Source: JAXLYX01 sp046351215 (GTDB lineage Bacteria; Myxococcota_A; Polyangia; Polyangiales; Houyiibacteriaceae). From it: DNA of 13,587 nt. Shown here in pieces: positions 6,623 to 13,525 of the stretch (position 1 is its first letter; the number at the start of each line of letters is the position of its first letter). The notes under the pieces are model-generated. The model searched no databases. It was not told the origin of the DNA and saw nothing but the letters and a program-made list of their open reading frames with translations. Made by a program: the position numbers and the translations under genes. The stretch lies in assembly GCA_046351215.1 (NCBI GenBank), contig JAXLYX010000050.1, positions 1 to 13,587 of the forward strand, given 5' to 3'.

Positions 6623-8764
6623 ATGGCGATCATCGAGACCAAGATCGAAGACGGCGTCGCGATCCTCACGTGGGACCAGAAGGATCGTTCCATGAACGTC
6701 CTGAACGGCGACTCGCTCGCCGAGCTGGACGCCGCGGTGAAGGCCGCGGTCGCCGATGCGAACGTGAAGGGCATCGTCCTCACCTCCGGCAAGAAGGGCA
6801 TCTTCGTCGCCGGCGGTGACCTCGAGCAGATCGAGAAGATGGGCTCCGGCCCGATGGACGCCGAGGACCTGCTGAAGCGCACGGGCCTCGTCCTCGGCCA
6901 GCTCCGCCGCATGGAGACCTGCGGCAAGCCCGTGGTCGCGGCGCTGAACGGCGTGACGCTCGGCGGCGGCTACGAGATCGCGCTCGCCTGCCATCACCGC
7001 ATCCTCGTCGACTCGCGCGGCGCGAAGGTCGGCCTCCCCGAGGCCGGCATGGGCCTGATGCCCGCCGCCGGCGGCACCGTCCGCCTGCCGCGGCTCCTCG
7101 GCATCCAGAGCGCGCTCGGCCTCATGCTCGAGGGCAAGCAGCTCGGCCCCGAGGAGGCGCTGAAGAAGGGCCTCGTCCACCAGGTCGTGTCCGAGGATCA
7201 GCTGATCCCGGCCGCGAAGAAGTACATCCTCGAGGGCGGCAAGGCGGTCCAGCCCTGGGACGAGAAGGGCTACAAGGTCCCGGGCGGCGGCATCGACAGC
7301 CCCGGCGGCCTGCAGACCCTGATGGGGTCGATCGCGATGATCCACGCGAACACGTACGGGAACTTCCCGCACGCGAAGGCGATCCTCGGGGCGGTCTACG
7401 AGGGCATGAAGCTGCCGGTCGATCGCGCCGGCAAGGTCGAGACCCGCTACTTCCTCACGCTGCTCCAGGGGCCGGTCGCGCGGAACATGCTGCGCACGCT
7501 CTTCTTCGGCATCCAGAACGCCCAGAAGGGCGTCCGCCGTCCGAAGGACGTCCCGGCCTACGAGGTGAAGAAGCTCGGCATCCTCGGCGCGGGCCTCATG
7601 GGCGCCGGCATCGCCTTCGTCAGCGCGAAGGCGGGCCTCGAGGTCGTGCTCCTCGATCGCGAGCAGGCCGCCGCCGACAAGGGCAAGCAGTACACGGCCG
7701 ATCGCCTCGGCAAGGACCTCGCGAAGGGCCGCACGACCGAGGAGAAGGTCGCGAAGACCCTCGCCAAGATCCATGCGACCACGAAGTTCGAGGATCTCGC
7801 CGGCTGCGACGTGATCGTCGAGGCCGTCTTCGAGAACCGCGACGTGAAGGCCGACGTCACGAAGAAGGCGGATGCCGTCCTCACGGACGCGGCGATCTTC
7901 GGCTCGAACACCTCCGCGCTCCCGATCACGGGCCTCGCGCAGGCGAGCTCGCGCCCGAAGAACTTCATCGGCATGCACTTCTTCTCGCCGGTCGAGCGCA
8001 TGCAGCTCGTCGAGGTCATCCGCGGCAAGGAGACCTCCGACGAGACGCTCGCGAAGACCTACGACTTCGTGAAGCGCATCGGCAAGACGGCCATCGTCGT
8101 GAACGACAGCCGCGGCTTCTACACGAGCCGCGTCTTCGGCACGTACATCACCGAGGGCGGCGAGCTCCTGAAGAACGGCGTCGAGCCCGCCATGATCGAG
8201 AATTGCGGCAAGCAGAGCGGCATGCCGATGCCGCCGCTCGCCCTCTCGGACGAAGTCGGTCTCGCCCTCATGCGTCATTCGACGGAGCAGGCCAAGAAGG
8301 ACCTCGGCGACGCCTACGAGTCGAACTCGCTCGCCGAGGCCGTCGAGGTGCTCGTCGAGAAGCACGGCCGCGAGGGCAAGCGCAACGGCAAGGGCTTCTA
8401 CGACTACGCCGCGGACGGCTCGAAGAGCCTCTGGCCGGGCCTGCGCGAGATCTATCCGATCGCGGCCGAGCAGCCGTCGAAGGACGAGGTCATCCGCCGC
8501 TTCCTCTTCACCCAATGTCTCGAGACGGCTCGCTGCATCGAGGCGGGCGTGATCACGTCGGTCGAGGACTGCGACGTCGGCGCCGTCCTCGGCTGGGGCT
8601 TCGCGGCGTTCACGGGCGGTCCCTGCGCCTACATGGACACGTACGGAATCCCCGCGTTCGTCGCGGAGTGCGACCGGCTCGCCGCGAAGTACGGCAAGCG
8701 CTTCGAGCCGCCCCAGCTCCTCCGCGACATGGCGAAGAACGGCAAGACGTTCTACGGCGCCTGA
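6623..8764 (+). CDS. fadB: Fatty acid oxidation complex alpha subunit: enoyl-CoA hydratase / (3S)-hydroxyacyl-CoA dehydrogenase
   Basis: A bifunctional enzyme that hydrates trans-2-enoyl-CoA to (3S)-hydroxyacyl-CoA and oxidises it with NAD+. The 713 residues divide into a crotonase domain (1-200), a linker, a Rossmann 3-hydroxyacyl-CoA dehydrogenase domain (316-500) and two C-terminal helical domains (to 713). The two catalytic glutamates of the crotonase domain are present: E118 in LGGGYEIALAC and E140 in GLPEAGMGLMPAAGG. The oxyanion-hole region GIFVAGGDLEQI is intact. The NAD motif is LGILGAGLMGAGIA (318-331), and the dehydrogenase catalytic pair is H452 in GMHFFSPV and E464 in MQLVEVIRG. 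Nothing is missing. The ATG lies 5 nt after the fadA stop with no good Shine-Dalgarno; an in-frame GTG at 6614 overlaps the fadA stop, so translational coupling is likely and the exact start could be 9 nt earlier. Confidence 0.97.
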   Translation: MAIIETKIEDGVAILTWDQKDRSMNVLNGDSLAELDAAVKAAVADANVKGIVLTSGKKGIFVAGGDLEQIEKMGSGPMDAEDLLKRTGLVLGQLRRMETCGKPVVAALNGVTLGGGYEIALACHHRILVDSRGAKVGLPEAGMGLMPAAGGTVRLPRLLGIQSALGLMLEGKQLGPEEALKKGLVHQVVSEDQLIPAAKKYILEGGKAVQPWDEKGYKVPGGGIDSPGGLQTLMGSIAMIHANTYGNFPHAKAILGAVYEGMKLPVDRAGKVETRYFLTLLQGPVARNMLRTLFFGIQNAQKGVRRPKDVPAYEVKKLGILGAGLMGAGIAFVSAKAGLEVVLLDREQAAADKGKQYTADRLGKDLAKGRTTEEKVAKTLAKIHATTKFEDLAGCDVIVEAVFENRDVKADVTKKADAVLTDAAIFGSNTSALPITGLAQASSRPKNFIGMHFFSPVERMQLVEVIRGKETSDETLAKTYDFVKRIGKTAIVVNDSRGFYTSRVFGTYITEGGELLKNGVEPAMIENCGKQSGMPMPPLALSDEVGLALMRHSTEQAKKDLGDAYESNSLAEAVEVLVEKHGREGKRNGKGFYDYAADGSKSLWPGLREIYPIAAEQPSKDEVIRRFLFTQCLETARCIEAGVITSVEDCDVGAVLGWGFAAFTGGPCAYMDTYGIPAFVAECDRLAAKYGKRFEPPQLLRDMAKNGKTFYGA

Positions 8765-8785
8765 GGCCCTCGGGTCCGCCTCGTC

Positions 8786-8827
8786 CCGCCCGCTTCCTCG
8801 CACCGACCGTGCGGGGAACGCGGGCGG
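8786..8827 (+). terminator. Long hairpin ending the fad operon
   Basis: An 18-bp stem starts 21 nt after the fadB stop. CCGCCCGCTTCCTCGCAC (8786-8803) pairs with 8809-8827 around a CGACC loop, with one G-T wobble and one bulged C (8819). It is followed by TCCCGTTTCG, so the T-run is weak. It is probably a transcription terminator or an mRNA 3'-end stabiliser. A second small hairpin, CGACGCC/GGCGTCG, follows at 8836-8854. Confidence 0.65.
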
Positions 8828-8857
8828 TCCCGTTTCGACGCCTCGCCGGCGTCGTGG

Positions 8858-8931
8858 AGGGAGCGGTCGCGCGCGTCTCGAACCCTCTCACCCATCGGGG
8901 CGAGGCCGGTTCGATTCCCGCTGAACCGCCA
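8858..8931 (+). other. tRNA-like fragment (possible degenerate class II tRNA)
   Basis: GGTTCGATTCC (8908-8918) is a canonical TPsiC-loop sequence with a flawed 5-bp stem (GCCGG against CCCGC, one C-C mismatch). A CCA lies 10 nt after the stem begins to close, one base out of register. Upstream, CTCACCC and GGGGCGAG can form a variable-arm-like hairpin, and TCTCGAAC resembles an anticodon loop reading CGA (Ser). No 5' half pairs with the acceptor strand and the anticodon stem does not pair. It is not a functional tRNA as far as I can see; it could be a remnant or chance. Confidence 0.2.
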
Positions 8932-8964
8932 TTCATCCCCATCGGCCTGCGTTGCCGATACCCC

Positions 8965-8970
8965 TATAGT
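8965..8970 (+). promoter_or_regulatory. Possible -10 element for the MFE-2/SCPx operon
   Basis: TATAGT matches the sigma70 -10 consensus at five of six positions and stands out in GC-rich DNA. It lies 50 bp before the start codon of the multifunctional enzyme. No good -35 lies at the right distance (region 8942-8948), so activator dependence is possible. Confidence 0.4.
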
Positions 8971-9010
8971 CCACCGAGGAACGCCCGACCGATCGTGCGG
9001 GCGAGACCGA

Positions 9011-9014
9011 GAGG
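9011..9014 (+). promoter_or_regulatory. Shine-Dalgarno site of the multifunctional enzyme gene
   Basis: GAGG (within GAGAGGTGGGGA) ends 6 nt before the ATG at 9021, fixing the start. Confidence 0.7.
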
Positions 9015-9020
9015 TGGGGA

Positions 9021-12000
9021 ATGACGGACGAGCTCCGGTTCGACGGCAGGGTCGTGATCATCACCGGCGCGGGCAACGGCCTCGGGCGTGCCCATGCGCT
9101 CCTCTTCGGGAGCCGCGGCGCGAAGGTCGTCGTGAACGATCTCGGAGGCTCCGCCTTCGGCGACGGGAAGAGCTCGAGCGCGGCCGATCGCGTGGTCGAG
9201 GAGATCCGCGCGAAGGGCGGCGAGGCCGTCGCCAACTACGATTCCGTCGAGGACGGCGGGAAGATCGTGCAGACGGCCCTCGACGCGTTCGGTCGCGTCG
9301 ACGTCGTGATCAACAACGCAGGCATCCTGCGCGACACGACCTTCCACAAGATGTCCGAGCAGGACTGGGACCTCATCTTCAAGGTCCACGTGAAGGGCGC
9401 CTTCGCCGTGACGCACGCGGCCTGGCCCCACATGCGCGAGCAGAAGTACGGACGGGTGGTCTTCACGACGTCCGCCGCCGGCATCTACGGCAATTTCGGC
9501 CAGACGAACTACAGCGCGGCGAAGCTCGCGCAGCTCGGCATGGGCAACACGCTCGCCCTCGAGGGCCGCAAGGCCGGCATCGTCGTCAACACCATCGCCC
9601 CCATCGCCGGCTCGCGCCTCACCGAGACCGTGATGCCGAAGGAAGTCGTCGACGCCCTCAAGCCCGAGGTCGTGAGCCCCCTCGTCGCCTACCTCTGCCA
9701 CGAGAGCTGCGAGGACACGGGCGGCGTCTACGAGGTGGGCGGCGGCTTCTTCGCGAAGCTCCGCACCCAGCGCACGCGTGGCAAGACGTGGCGCGTGGGC
9801 CGCGACGTCACCCCCGAGATGGTCCGCGACACCTGGGAGGACGTGACTCGCTTCGACGACAAGGCCGAGGTGGTCTCCACGATCCAGCAGTCGACGGCGC
9901 CGGTCTTCGAGAACATCCAGCGCGGCCCCTCGAAGGGTGGCAACCAGTTCATCGACGTCGACTCGGCGCTCGGCTACCAGTTCGCCCCGATCGAGACGTC
10001 GTACGACGAGCGTGATCTCGCGCTCTACGCCCTCGGCGTGGGCGCTGCCCGCAACCCGCTCTCGGCCTTCGATCTCCAGCTCGTCTACGAGGGGAACTCC
10101 GACGGGTTCCGTGCGCTCCCGAGCTACGCCGTGATCCCGGCGCTCAACGCGATCCTCACGCTCGCGAAGGAAGGGAAGAGCGCTCCCGGTCTCCGCTACG
10201 GCCTCGACCGTCTGCTCCACGGCGAGCAGTACCTCGAGCTGAAGCGACCGCTGCCCCAGAAGGCGAAGCTCGTGCACAAGTCGCGCGTCGCCGACATCTG
10301 GGACAAGGGGAAGAGCGCCGTCGTCGTCACGGCCGTCGACACCTACGACGAGGACGGCGAGCTGCTCGCCTACAACGAGGTCAGCTCCTTCGTTCGCGGC
10401 GCGGGCGGATGGGGCGGTGATCGTGGTCCGGCCGCCGAGGTCAACGTCCCACCCGAGCGCGCGCCCGACGCGAGCCGCGAGGAGAAGACGGACGCGAACC
10501 AGGCGCTCCTCTACCGCCTCTCGGGCGATTGGAATCCGCTCCATGCGGATCCCGGCTTCGCCAAGGCCTTCGGGTTCTCGCAGCCGATCCTGCACGGCCT
10601 CTGCACGTTCGGCTTCTCCGTGCGGCACGTGCTCGAGCAGTACGCGCCGAAGGGCGACCCCGGCTACTTCAAGAGCGTGAAGGTCCGTTTCGCCGAGAGC
10701 GTGTTCCCGGGGGAGACACTGATCACCGAGATGTGGAAGGAGAGCGACACGCGCATCGTCTTCCGCACGAAGGTGAAGGAGCGGGACAAGGTCGTGATCT
10801 CGAACGCCGCCATCGAGCTGTTCACCGAGATCCCCAAGGCCAAGGCGAAGAAGAAGGCAGCGCCCGCGGTGGCCGCCGCGAAGGCCGTCGAGGTCGAGCC
10901 GCAGGACGTGTTCCGCGCGATGCACGACTATCTCGGAGCGAACCCCGACGTCGCGAAGAAGGTCGGCACGGTCTACCAGTTCAAGCTGCGCGACCCCGAC
11001 TCGACGTGGACGGTCGACGTGAAGGGCGGCTCCGGCGTCACGGAAGGCGAGACGCAGGCCGCCCAGTGCACGCTCGAGCTCTCGACCTCCGACTTCCTCG
11101 CCCTCACGCGGGGCGAGGCGAAGGCCCAGCAGCTCTTCGGCTCCGGCAAGCTGAAGCTCGGCGGCGACATGATGGCGGCGATGAAGCTCGACTTCCTCGG
11201 CAAGCTCTCGAAGGACGACTTCGAGAAGCACGCGCGTGCGCGGTGGGGGGCCGGCGATGCGCCCGCGCCGGCCGAGCCGGCGCTGTCCGTCGGCGACGTG
11301 ATGGCGGCGATCGGAGCGTACGTCGGCAAGAACCGGCAGCTGGTCAAGGAGGTCGGGAAGGTCTTCGCCTTCCAGGTCCTCGATCCCGAGAGCACGTGGA
11401 CCCTCGATCTGAAGGAATCCGGCGCCGTCTCCGAGGGCGAGACCAAGGCCCCGGACTGCACGTTCCGCCTCTCCGAGGCCGATTTCCTCGCCATGGTGCG
11501 CGGAGAGGCGAATCCACAGAAGCTCTTCTCGAGCGGCAAGCTGAAGCTCGGCGGCGACATGATGGCGGCGATGAAGCTCGGCTTCCTGTCGAAGCTGTCG
11601 AAGGAGGACCTCGCGGCCGGGCGTGCCGCCCGCTCCGGAGGCGCGAGCCCCGCCGGTGCAGCCCCGACTCGGGGCGGATCCGCCGCCGCCCAGCCGGCCG
11701 CGAACGTATCCGCCGATCCCGTCGCGCCGAAGGTGGTGAAGGCCCTCGCCACGAAGCTGGCCTCCGTGAAGGGCGACGCTTCGGGTGTCGTCGTCGTCCG
11801 CGCGAAGGATCCCGAGCTCGCGTTCACGATCGACTTCGGTGCGGGCGCCGTGCGCGAGGGAGAGCCCTCGACGCCCGAGTGCATCGTCACGCTGAAGGAC
11901 TCGGACCTCGTCCGCCTCGTGCAGGGGGAGCCACTCGCCCGACTGCACCAGACGGGCGCCCTGCGCGTCGACGGCGACATCGCCCCCGCCAAGCACCTCG

Positions 12001-12023
12001 CCCTCCTCGGCGGTCTCCTCTGA
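9021..12023 (+). CDS. MFE-2/HSD17B4-like multifunctional enzyme: (3R)-hydroxyacyl-CoA dehydrogenase, enoyl-CoA hydratase 2, three SCP2 domains
   Basis: A predicted fused beta-oxidation enzyme: it would hydrate 2-enoyl-CoA to (3R)-hydroxyacyl-CoA, oxidise that to 3-ketoacyl-CoA, and carry the lipid substrate on SCP2 domains. Domains in the 1000 residues: SDR dehydrogenase 1-300 with TGAGNGLGRA (15-24), D40 favouring NAD+, NNAG (98-101), S151, and Y164/K168 in NYSAAK; hot-dog hydratase 2 at about 315-605 with the signature YRLSGDWNPLH, catalytic D503 and H508; SCP2 repeats at about 626-735, 756-865 and 900-1000. Linkers are Lys/Ala-rich (605-625), Pro/Ala-rich (745-754) and Ser/Ala/Gly-rich (866-898). 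Order and motifs (GIYGNFGQTNYSAAKL, LCHESCE, ILHGLCTFGFS) match animal peroxisomal MFE-2 closely as I recall it, but that has one SCP2 domain and ends in a PTS1 signal; this one has three and ends LGGLL. A good Shine-Dalgarno fixes the start. The SCPx thiolase follows after 34 nt. Confidence 0.95.
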   Translation: MTDELRFDGRVVIITGAGNGLGRAHALLFGSRGAKVVVNDLGGSAFGDGKSSSAADRVVEEIRAKGGEAVANYDSVEDGGKIVQTALDAFGRVDVVINNAGILRDTTFHKMSEQDWDLIFKVHVKGAFAVTHAAWPHMREQKYGRVVFTTSAAGIYGNFGQTNYSAAKLAQLGMGNTLALEGRKAGIVVNTIAPIAGSRLTETVMPKEVVDALKPEVVSPLVAYLCHESCEDTGGVYEVGGGFFAKLRTQRTRGKTWRVGRDVTPEMVRDTWEDVTRFDDKAEVVSTIQQSTAPVFENIQRGPSKGGNQFIDVDSALGYQFAPIETSYDERDLALYALGVGAARNPLSAFDLQLVYEGNSDGFRALPSYAVIPALNAILTLAKEGKSAPGLRYGLDRLLHGEQYLELKRPLPQKAKLVHKSRVADIWDKGKSAVVVTAVDTYDEDGELLAYNEVSSFVRGAGGWGGDRGPAAEVNVPPERAPDASREEKTDANQALLYRLSGDWNPLHADPGFAKAFGFSQPILHGLCTFGFSVRHVLEQYAPKGDPGYFKSVKVRFAESVFPGETLITEMWKESDTRIVFRTKVKERDKVVISNAAIELFTEIPKAKAKKKAAPAVAAAKAVEVEPQDVFRAMHDYLGANPDVAKKVGTVYQFKLRDPDSTWTVDVKGGSGVTEGETQAAQCTLELSTSDFLALTRGEAKAQQLFGSGKLKLGGDMMAAMKLDFLGKLSKDDFEKHARARWGAGDAPAPAEPALSVGDVMAAIGAYVGKNRQLVKEVGKVFAFQVLDPESTWTLDLKESGAVSEGETKAPDCTFRLSEADFLAMVRGEANPQKLFSSGKLKLGGDMMAAMKLGFLSKLSKEDLAAGRAARSGGASPAGAAPTRGGSAAAQPAANVSADPVAPKVVKALATKLASVKGDASGVVVVRAKDPELAFTIDFGAGAVREGEPSTPECIVTLKDSDLVRLVQGEPLARLHQTGALRVDGDIAPAKHLALLGGLL
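11144..11190 (+). repeat. 47-bp direct repeat, copy 1 (in SCP2 domain 1)
   Basis: Identical over 47 bp to 11534-11580, in the same reading frame and 390 bp (130 codons) away. It encodes the C-terminal SCP2 core around GKLKLGGDMMAAMKL. Confidence 0.9.
11534..11580 (+). repeat. 47-bp direct repeat, copy 2 (in SCP2 domain 2)
   Basis: Exact copy of 11144-11190. Codon choice is identical throughout, and the flanking DNA diverges, consistent with domain duplication followed by conservation or gene conversion of this segment. Confidence 0.9.
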
Positions 12024-12046
12024 CCGCGCCGAAGACCTCGAACCCC

Positions 12047-12051
12047 AGGAG
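12047..12051 (+). promoter_or_regulatory. Shine-Dalgarno site of the SCPx thiolase gene
   Basis: AGGAG, 6 nt before the ATG at 12058 and within the 34-nt gap after the multifunctional enzyme gene. It indicates independent initiation on a shared message. Confidence 0.75.
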
Positions 12052-12057
12052 AACCCC

Positions 12058-13239
12058 ATGAGCCGCAAGGTCCAAGTCATCGGCGTCGGGATGATCAAGT
12101 TCACGAAGCCCGGCCAGAGCGACGAATACGACGTGATGGGAGCGAGCGCCGCGCAGGCCGCGCTCGCGGACGCAGGCATCCCGTACGCCAGCATCGAGCG
12201 CGCGTACGTCGGCTACGTCTACGGCGACAGCACCTGCGGCCAGGCCGCCGTCTACAAGGTCGGCCTGACGGGCATCCCCGTCTTCAACGTCAACAACAAC
12301 TGCTCGACGGGCTCCTCCGCGCTCATGCTCGCGGTGGACGCCGTGAGGGGCGGCCTGGTCGAGTGCGCGCTCGCGCTCGGCTTCGAGAAGATGGAGAAGG
12401 GCGCCCTCGCCTCGAAATTCGACGACCGCAAGACACCCCTCCAGGACTTCGTCGGCGTGATGAACGAGGTCCAGGGCTTCACGTCGGCGCCGGCCGCTGC
12501 CCAGATGTTCGGCGGAGCGGGTCGCGAGCACCGCTTCCGCTACGGGACGAAGAAGGAGACCTTCGCCCAGATCGCCGTGAAGGCCCGGCGCCATGCGGCG
12601 AACAATCCGTTCGCCATCTTCAACGAGGTCCTCTCGCTCGAGGACATCCTCGCCTCGCAGGAGGTCTTCGACCCCCTGACGCGCCTGCAGTGCTGCCCCC
12701 CGACCTGCGGCGCGGCCGCTGCCGTCGTCTGCTCCGAGGAGTTCGCGAGGAAGCACGGCATCGCCAGCCCGATCACCGTGGCCGCCCAGGCCATGACCAC
12801 CGACTATCCCTCGACGTTCGGCGACAAGAGCATGATCCAGCTCGTCGGCTTCGACATGGCCAAGGCGGCCGCCGAGAAGGTCTACGAGCAGGCGGGCATC
12901 GGCCCGGAGGACGTCGACGTCGTCGAGCTCCACGACTGCTTCACGGCCAACGAGCTGCTCTCGTACGAGGCCCTCGGCCTGTGTCCGGAGGGCGCGGGCG
13001 AGAAGATGGTCTGGGACGGGGACAACACGTACGGCGGGAAATACGTCGTGAATCCCTCGGGGGGGCTCCTCTCGAAGGGCCACCCGCTCGGGGCGACCGG
13101 GCTCGCGCAATGCACCGAGCTCGTCTGGCAGCTCCGCGGCCAGGCCGACAAGCGCCAGGTCGAGGGGGCTCGGGTCGCCCTCCAGCACAATCTCGGGCTC
13201 GGGGGAGCGTGCGTGGTGACGATGTACCGACGGGAGTGA
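12058..13239 (+). CDS. SCPx-type 3-ketoacyl-CoA thiolase (lipid-transfer thiolase)
   Basis: Thiolytic cleavage of 3-ketoacyl-CoA; the SCPx subfamily in animals acts on 2-methyl-branched chains and bile-acid side chains. The 393-residue protein has nucleophile C82 in NVNNNCSTGSSALM, the SCPx-type HDCF motif (292-295) in ELHDCFTANELLSYEALG, H342 in SKGHPLGATGLAQ and C385 in GLGGACVVTMY. The stretch GDNTYGGKYVVNPSGG and the end VALQHNLGLGG are very like animal SCPx as recalled. Animal SCPx carries a fused SCP2 domain; here the protein stops after the thiolase, and the neighbouring multifunctional enzyme has three SCP2 domains, so lipid presentation is presumably supplied in trans. It is in an operon with that gene, and a strong hairpin follows. 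The substrate class is inferred from subfamily and partner, not shown. Confidence 0.95.
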   Translation: MSRKVQVIGVGMIKFTKPGQSDEYDVMGASAAQAALADAGIPYASIERAYVGYVYGDSTCGQAAVYKVGLTGIPVFNVNNNCSTGSSALMLAVDAVRGGLVECALALGFEKMEKGALASKFDDRKTPLQDFVGVMNEVQGFTSAPAAAQMFGGAGREHRFRYGTKKETFAQIAVKARRHAANNPFAIFNEVLSLEDILASQEVFDPLTRLQCCPPTCGAAAAVVCSEEFARKHGIASPITVAAQAMTTDYPSTFGDKSMIQLVGFDMAKAAAEKVYEQAGIGPEDVDVVELHDCFTANELLSYEALGLCPEGAGEKMVWDGDNTYGGKYVVNPSGGLLSKGHPLGATGLAQCTELVWQLRGQADKRQVEGARVALQHNLGLGGACVVTMYRRE

Positions 13240-13244
13240 ATGTC

Positions 13245-13284
13245 CGCGGGTGGGGACGGAGCGAATTCGCCGACCCCACCCGCG
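13245..13284 (+). terminator. Terminator-like hairpin after the MFE-2/SCPx operon
   Basis: CGCGGGTGGGG (13245-13255) and CCCCACCCGCG (13274-13284) form a perfect 11-bp GC-rich stem starting 5 nt after the thiolase stop. The 18-nt loop contains the palindrome GCGAATTCGC (13261-13270). It is followed by CCGGATTCTTCC, a poor T-run. Position and stem strength support an operon end. Confidence 0.6.
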
Positions 13285-13372
13285 CCGGATTCTTCCCCGT
13301 CCTCCCAAGGCCCGGGCCTGGACGCGCGTCGAACGAACGAGCACAGGGGTCTCGCGCCCTCGGGATGTCTGG

Positions 13373-13393
13373 CGAAAATCCCAAGGATTTTCG
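13373..13393. repeat. AT-rich inverted repeat upstream of tandem promoters
   Basis: CGAAAATCC (13373-13381) and GGATTTTCG (13385-13393) form a perfect 9-bp inverted repeat with a CAA centre. The right arm is nearly repeated as GGATTTTTCG (13396-13405). It lies about 40 bp upstream of the first -35. It could be a protein-binding site or curved/UP-type DNA. Confidence 0.5.
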
Positions 13394-13432
13394 GGGATTT
13401 TTCGCTCCGGACACGAAACGGAAAAATATCCC

Positions 13433-13460
13433 TTGCACCCCCCGATGGGGTTGCTAGATC
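13433..13460 (+). promoter_or_regulatory. Promoter P1 (first of two tandem promoters)
   Basis: TTGCAC (13433-13438) and TAGATC (13455-13460) with a 16-nt spacer, preceded by the A/T-rich GGAAAAATATC, which is a plausible UP element. The layout is the same as the predicted fadA promoter. The spacer contains CCCC-CGAT-GGGG. It reads rightwards out of the window. Confidence 0.55.
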
Positions 13461-13525
13461 AGGTCTCCCCAGCGGCTGGCGAAACCCACCGCGAAGCGAG
13501 ACGGCAGACGGTCAGAAGAAAGTTC

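Noticed and set aside
6128..8803. Long minus-strand open frame opposite fadB
   Set aside because: Low-complexity Leu/Arg/Ala/Glu composition typical of an antisense shadow; fadB on the plus strand is complete.
8858..8931. A functional tRNA gene
   Set aside because: The T-loop is good, but no 5' strand pairs with the acceptor end, the anticodon stem does not pair and the CCA is out of register. Kept only as a possible remnant.
8610..8942. Small minus-strand frame with a sequence beginning MGMNGGSAGIEPAS
   Set aside because: It resembles spurious proteins translated from the reverse complement of tRNA-like DNA and from the fadB 3' end; no start signal or family.
8964..12194. Very long minus-strand open frame opposite the multifunctional enzyme
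   Set aside because: It mirrors codon bias of the plus-strand gene, has no family motif, and the plus strand has complete catalytic sites and a Shine-Dalgarno.
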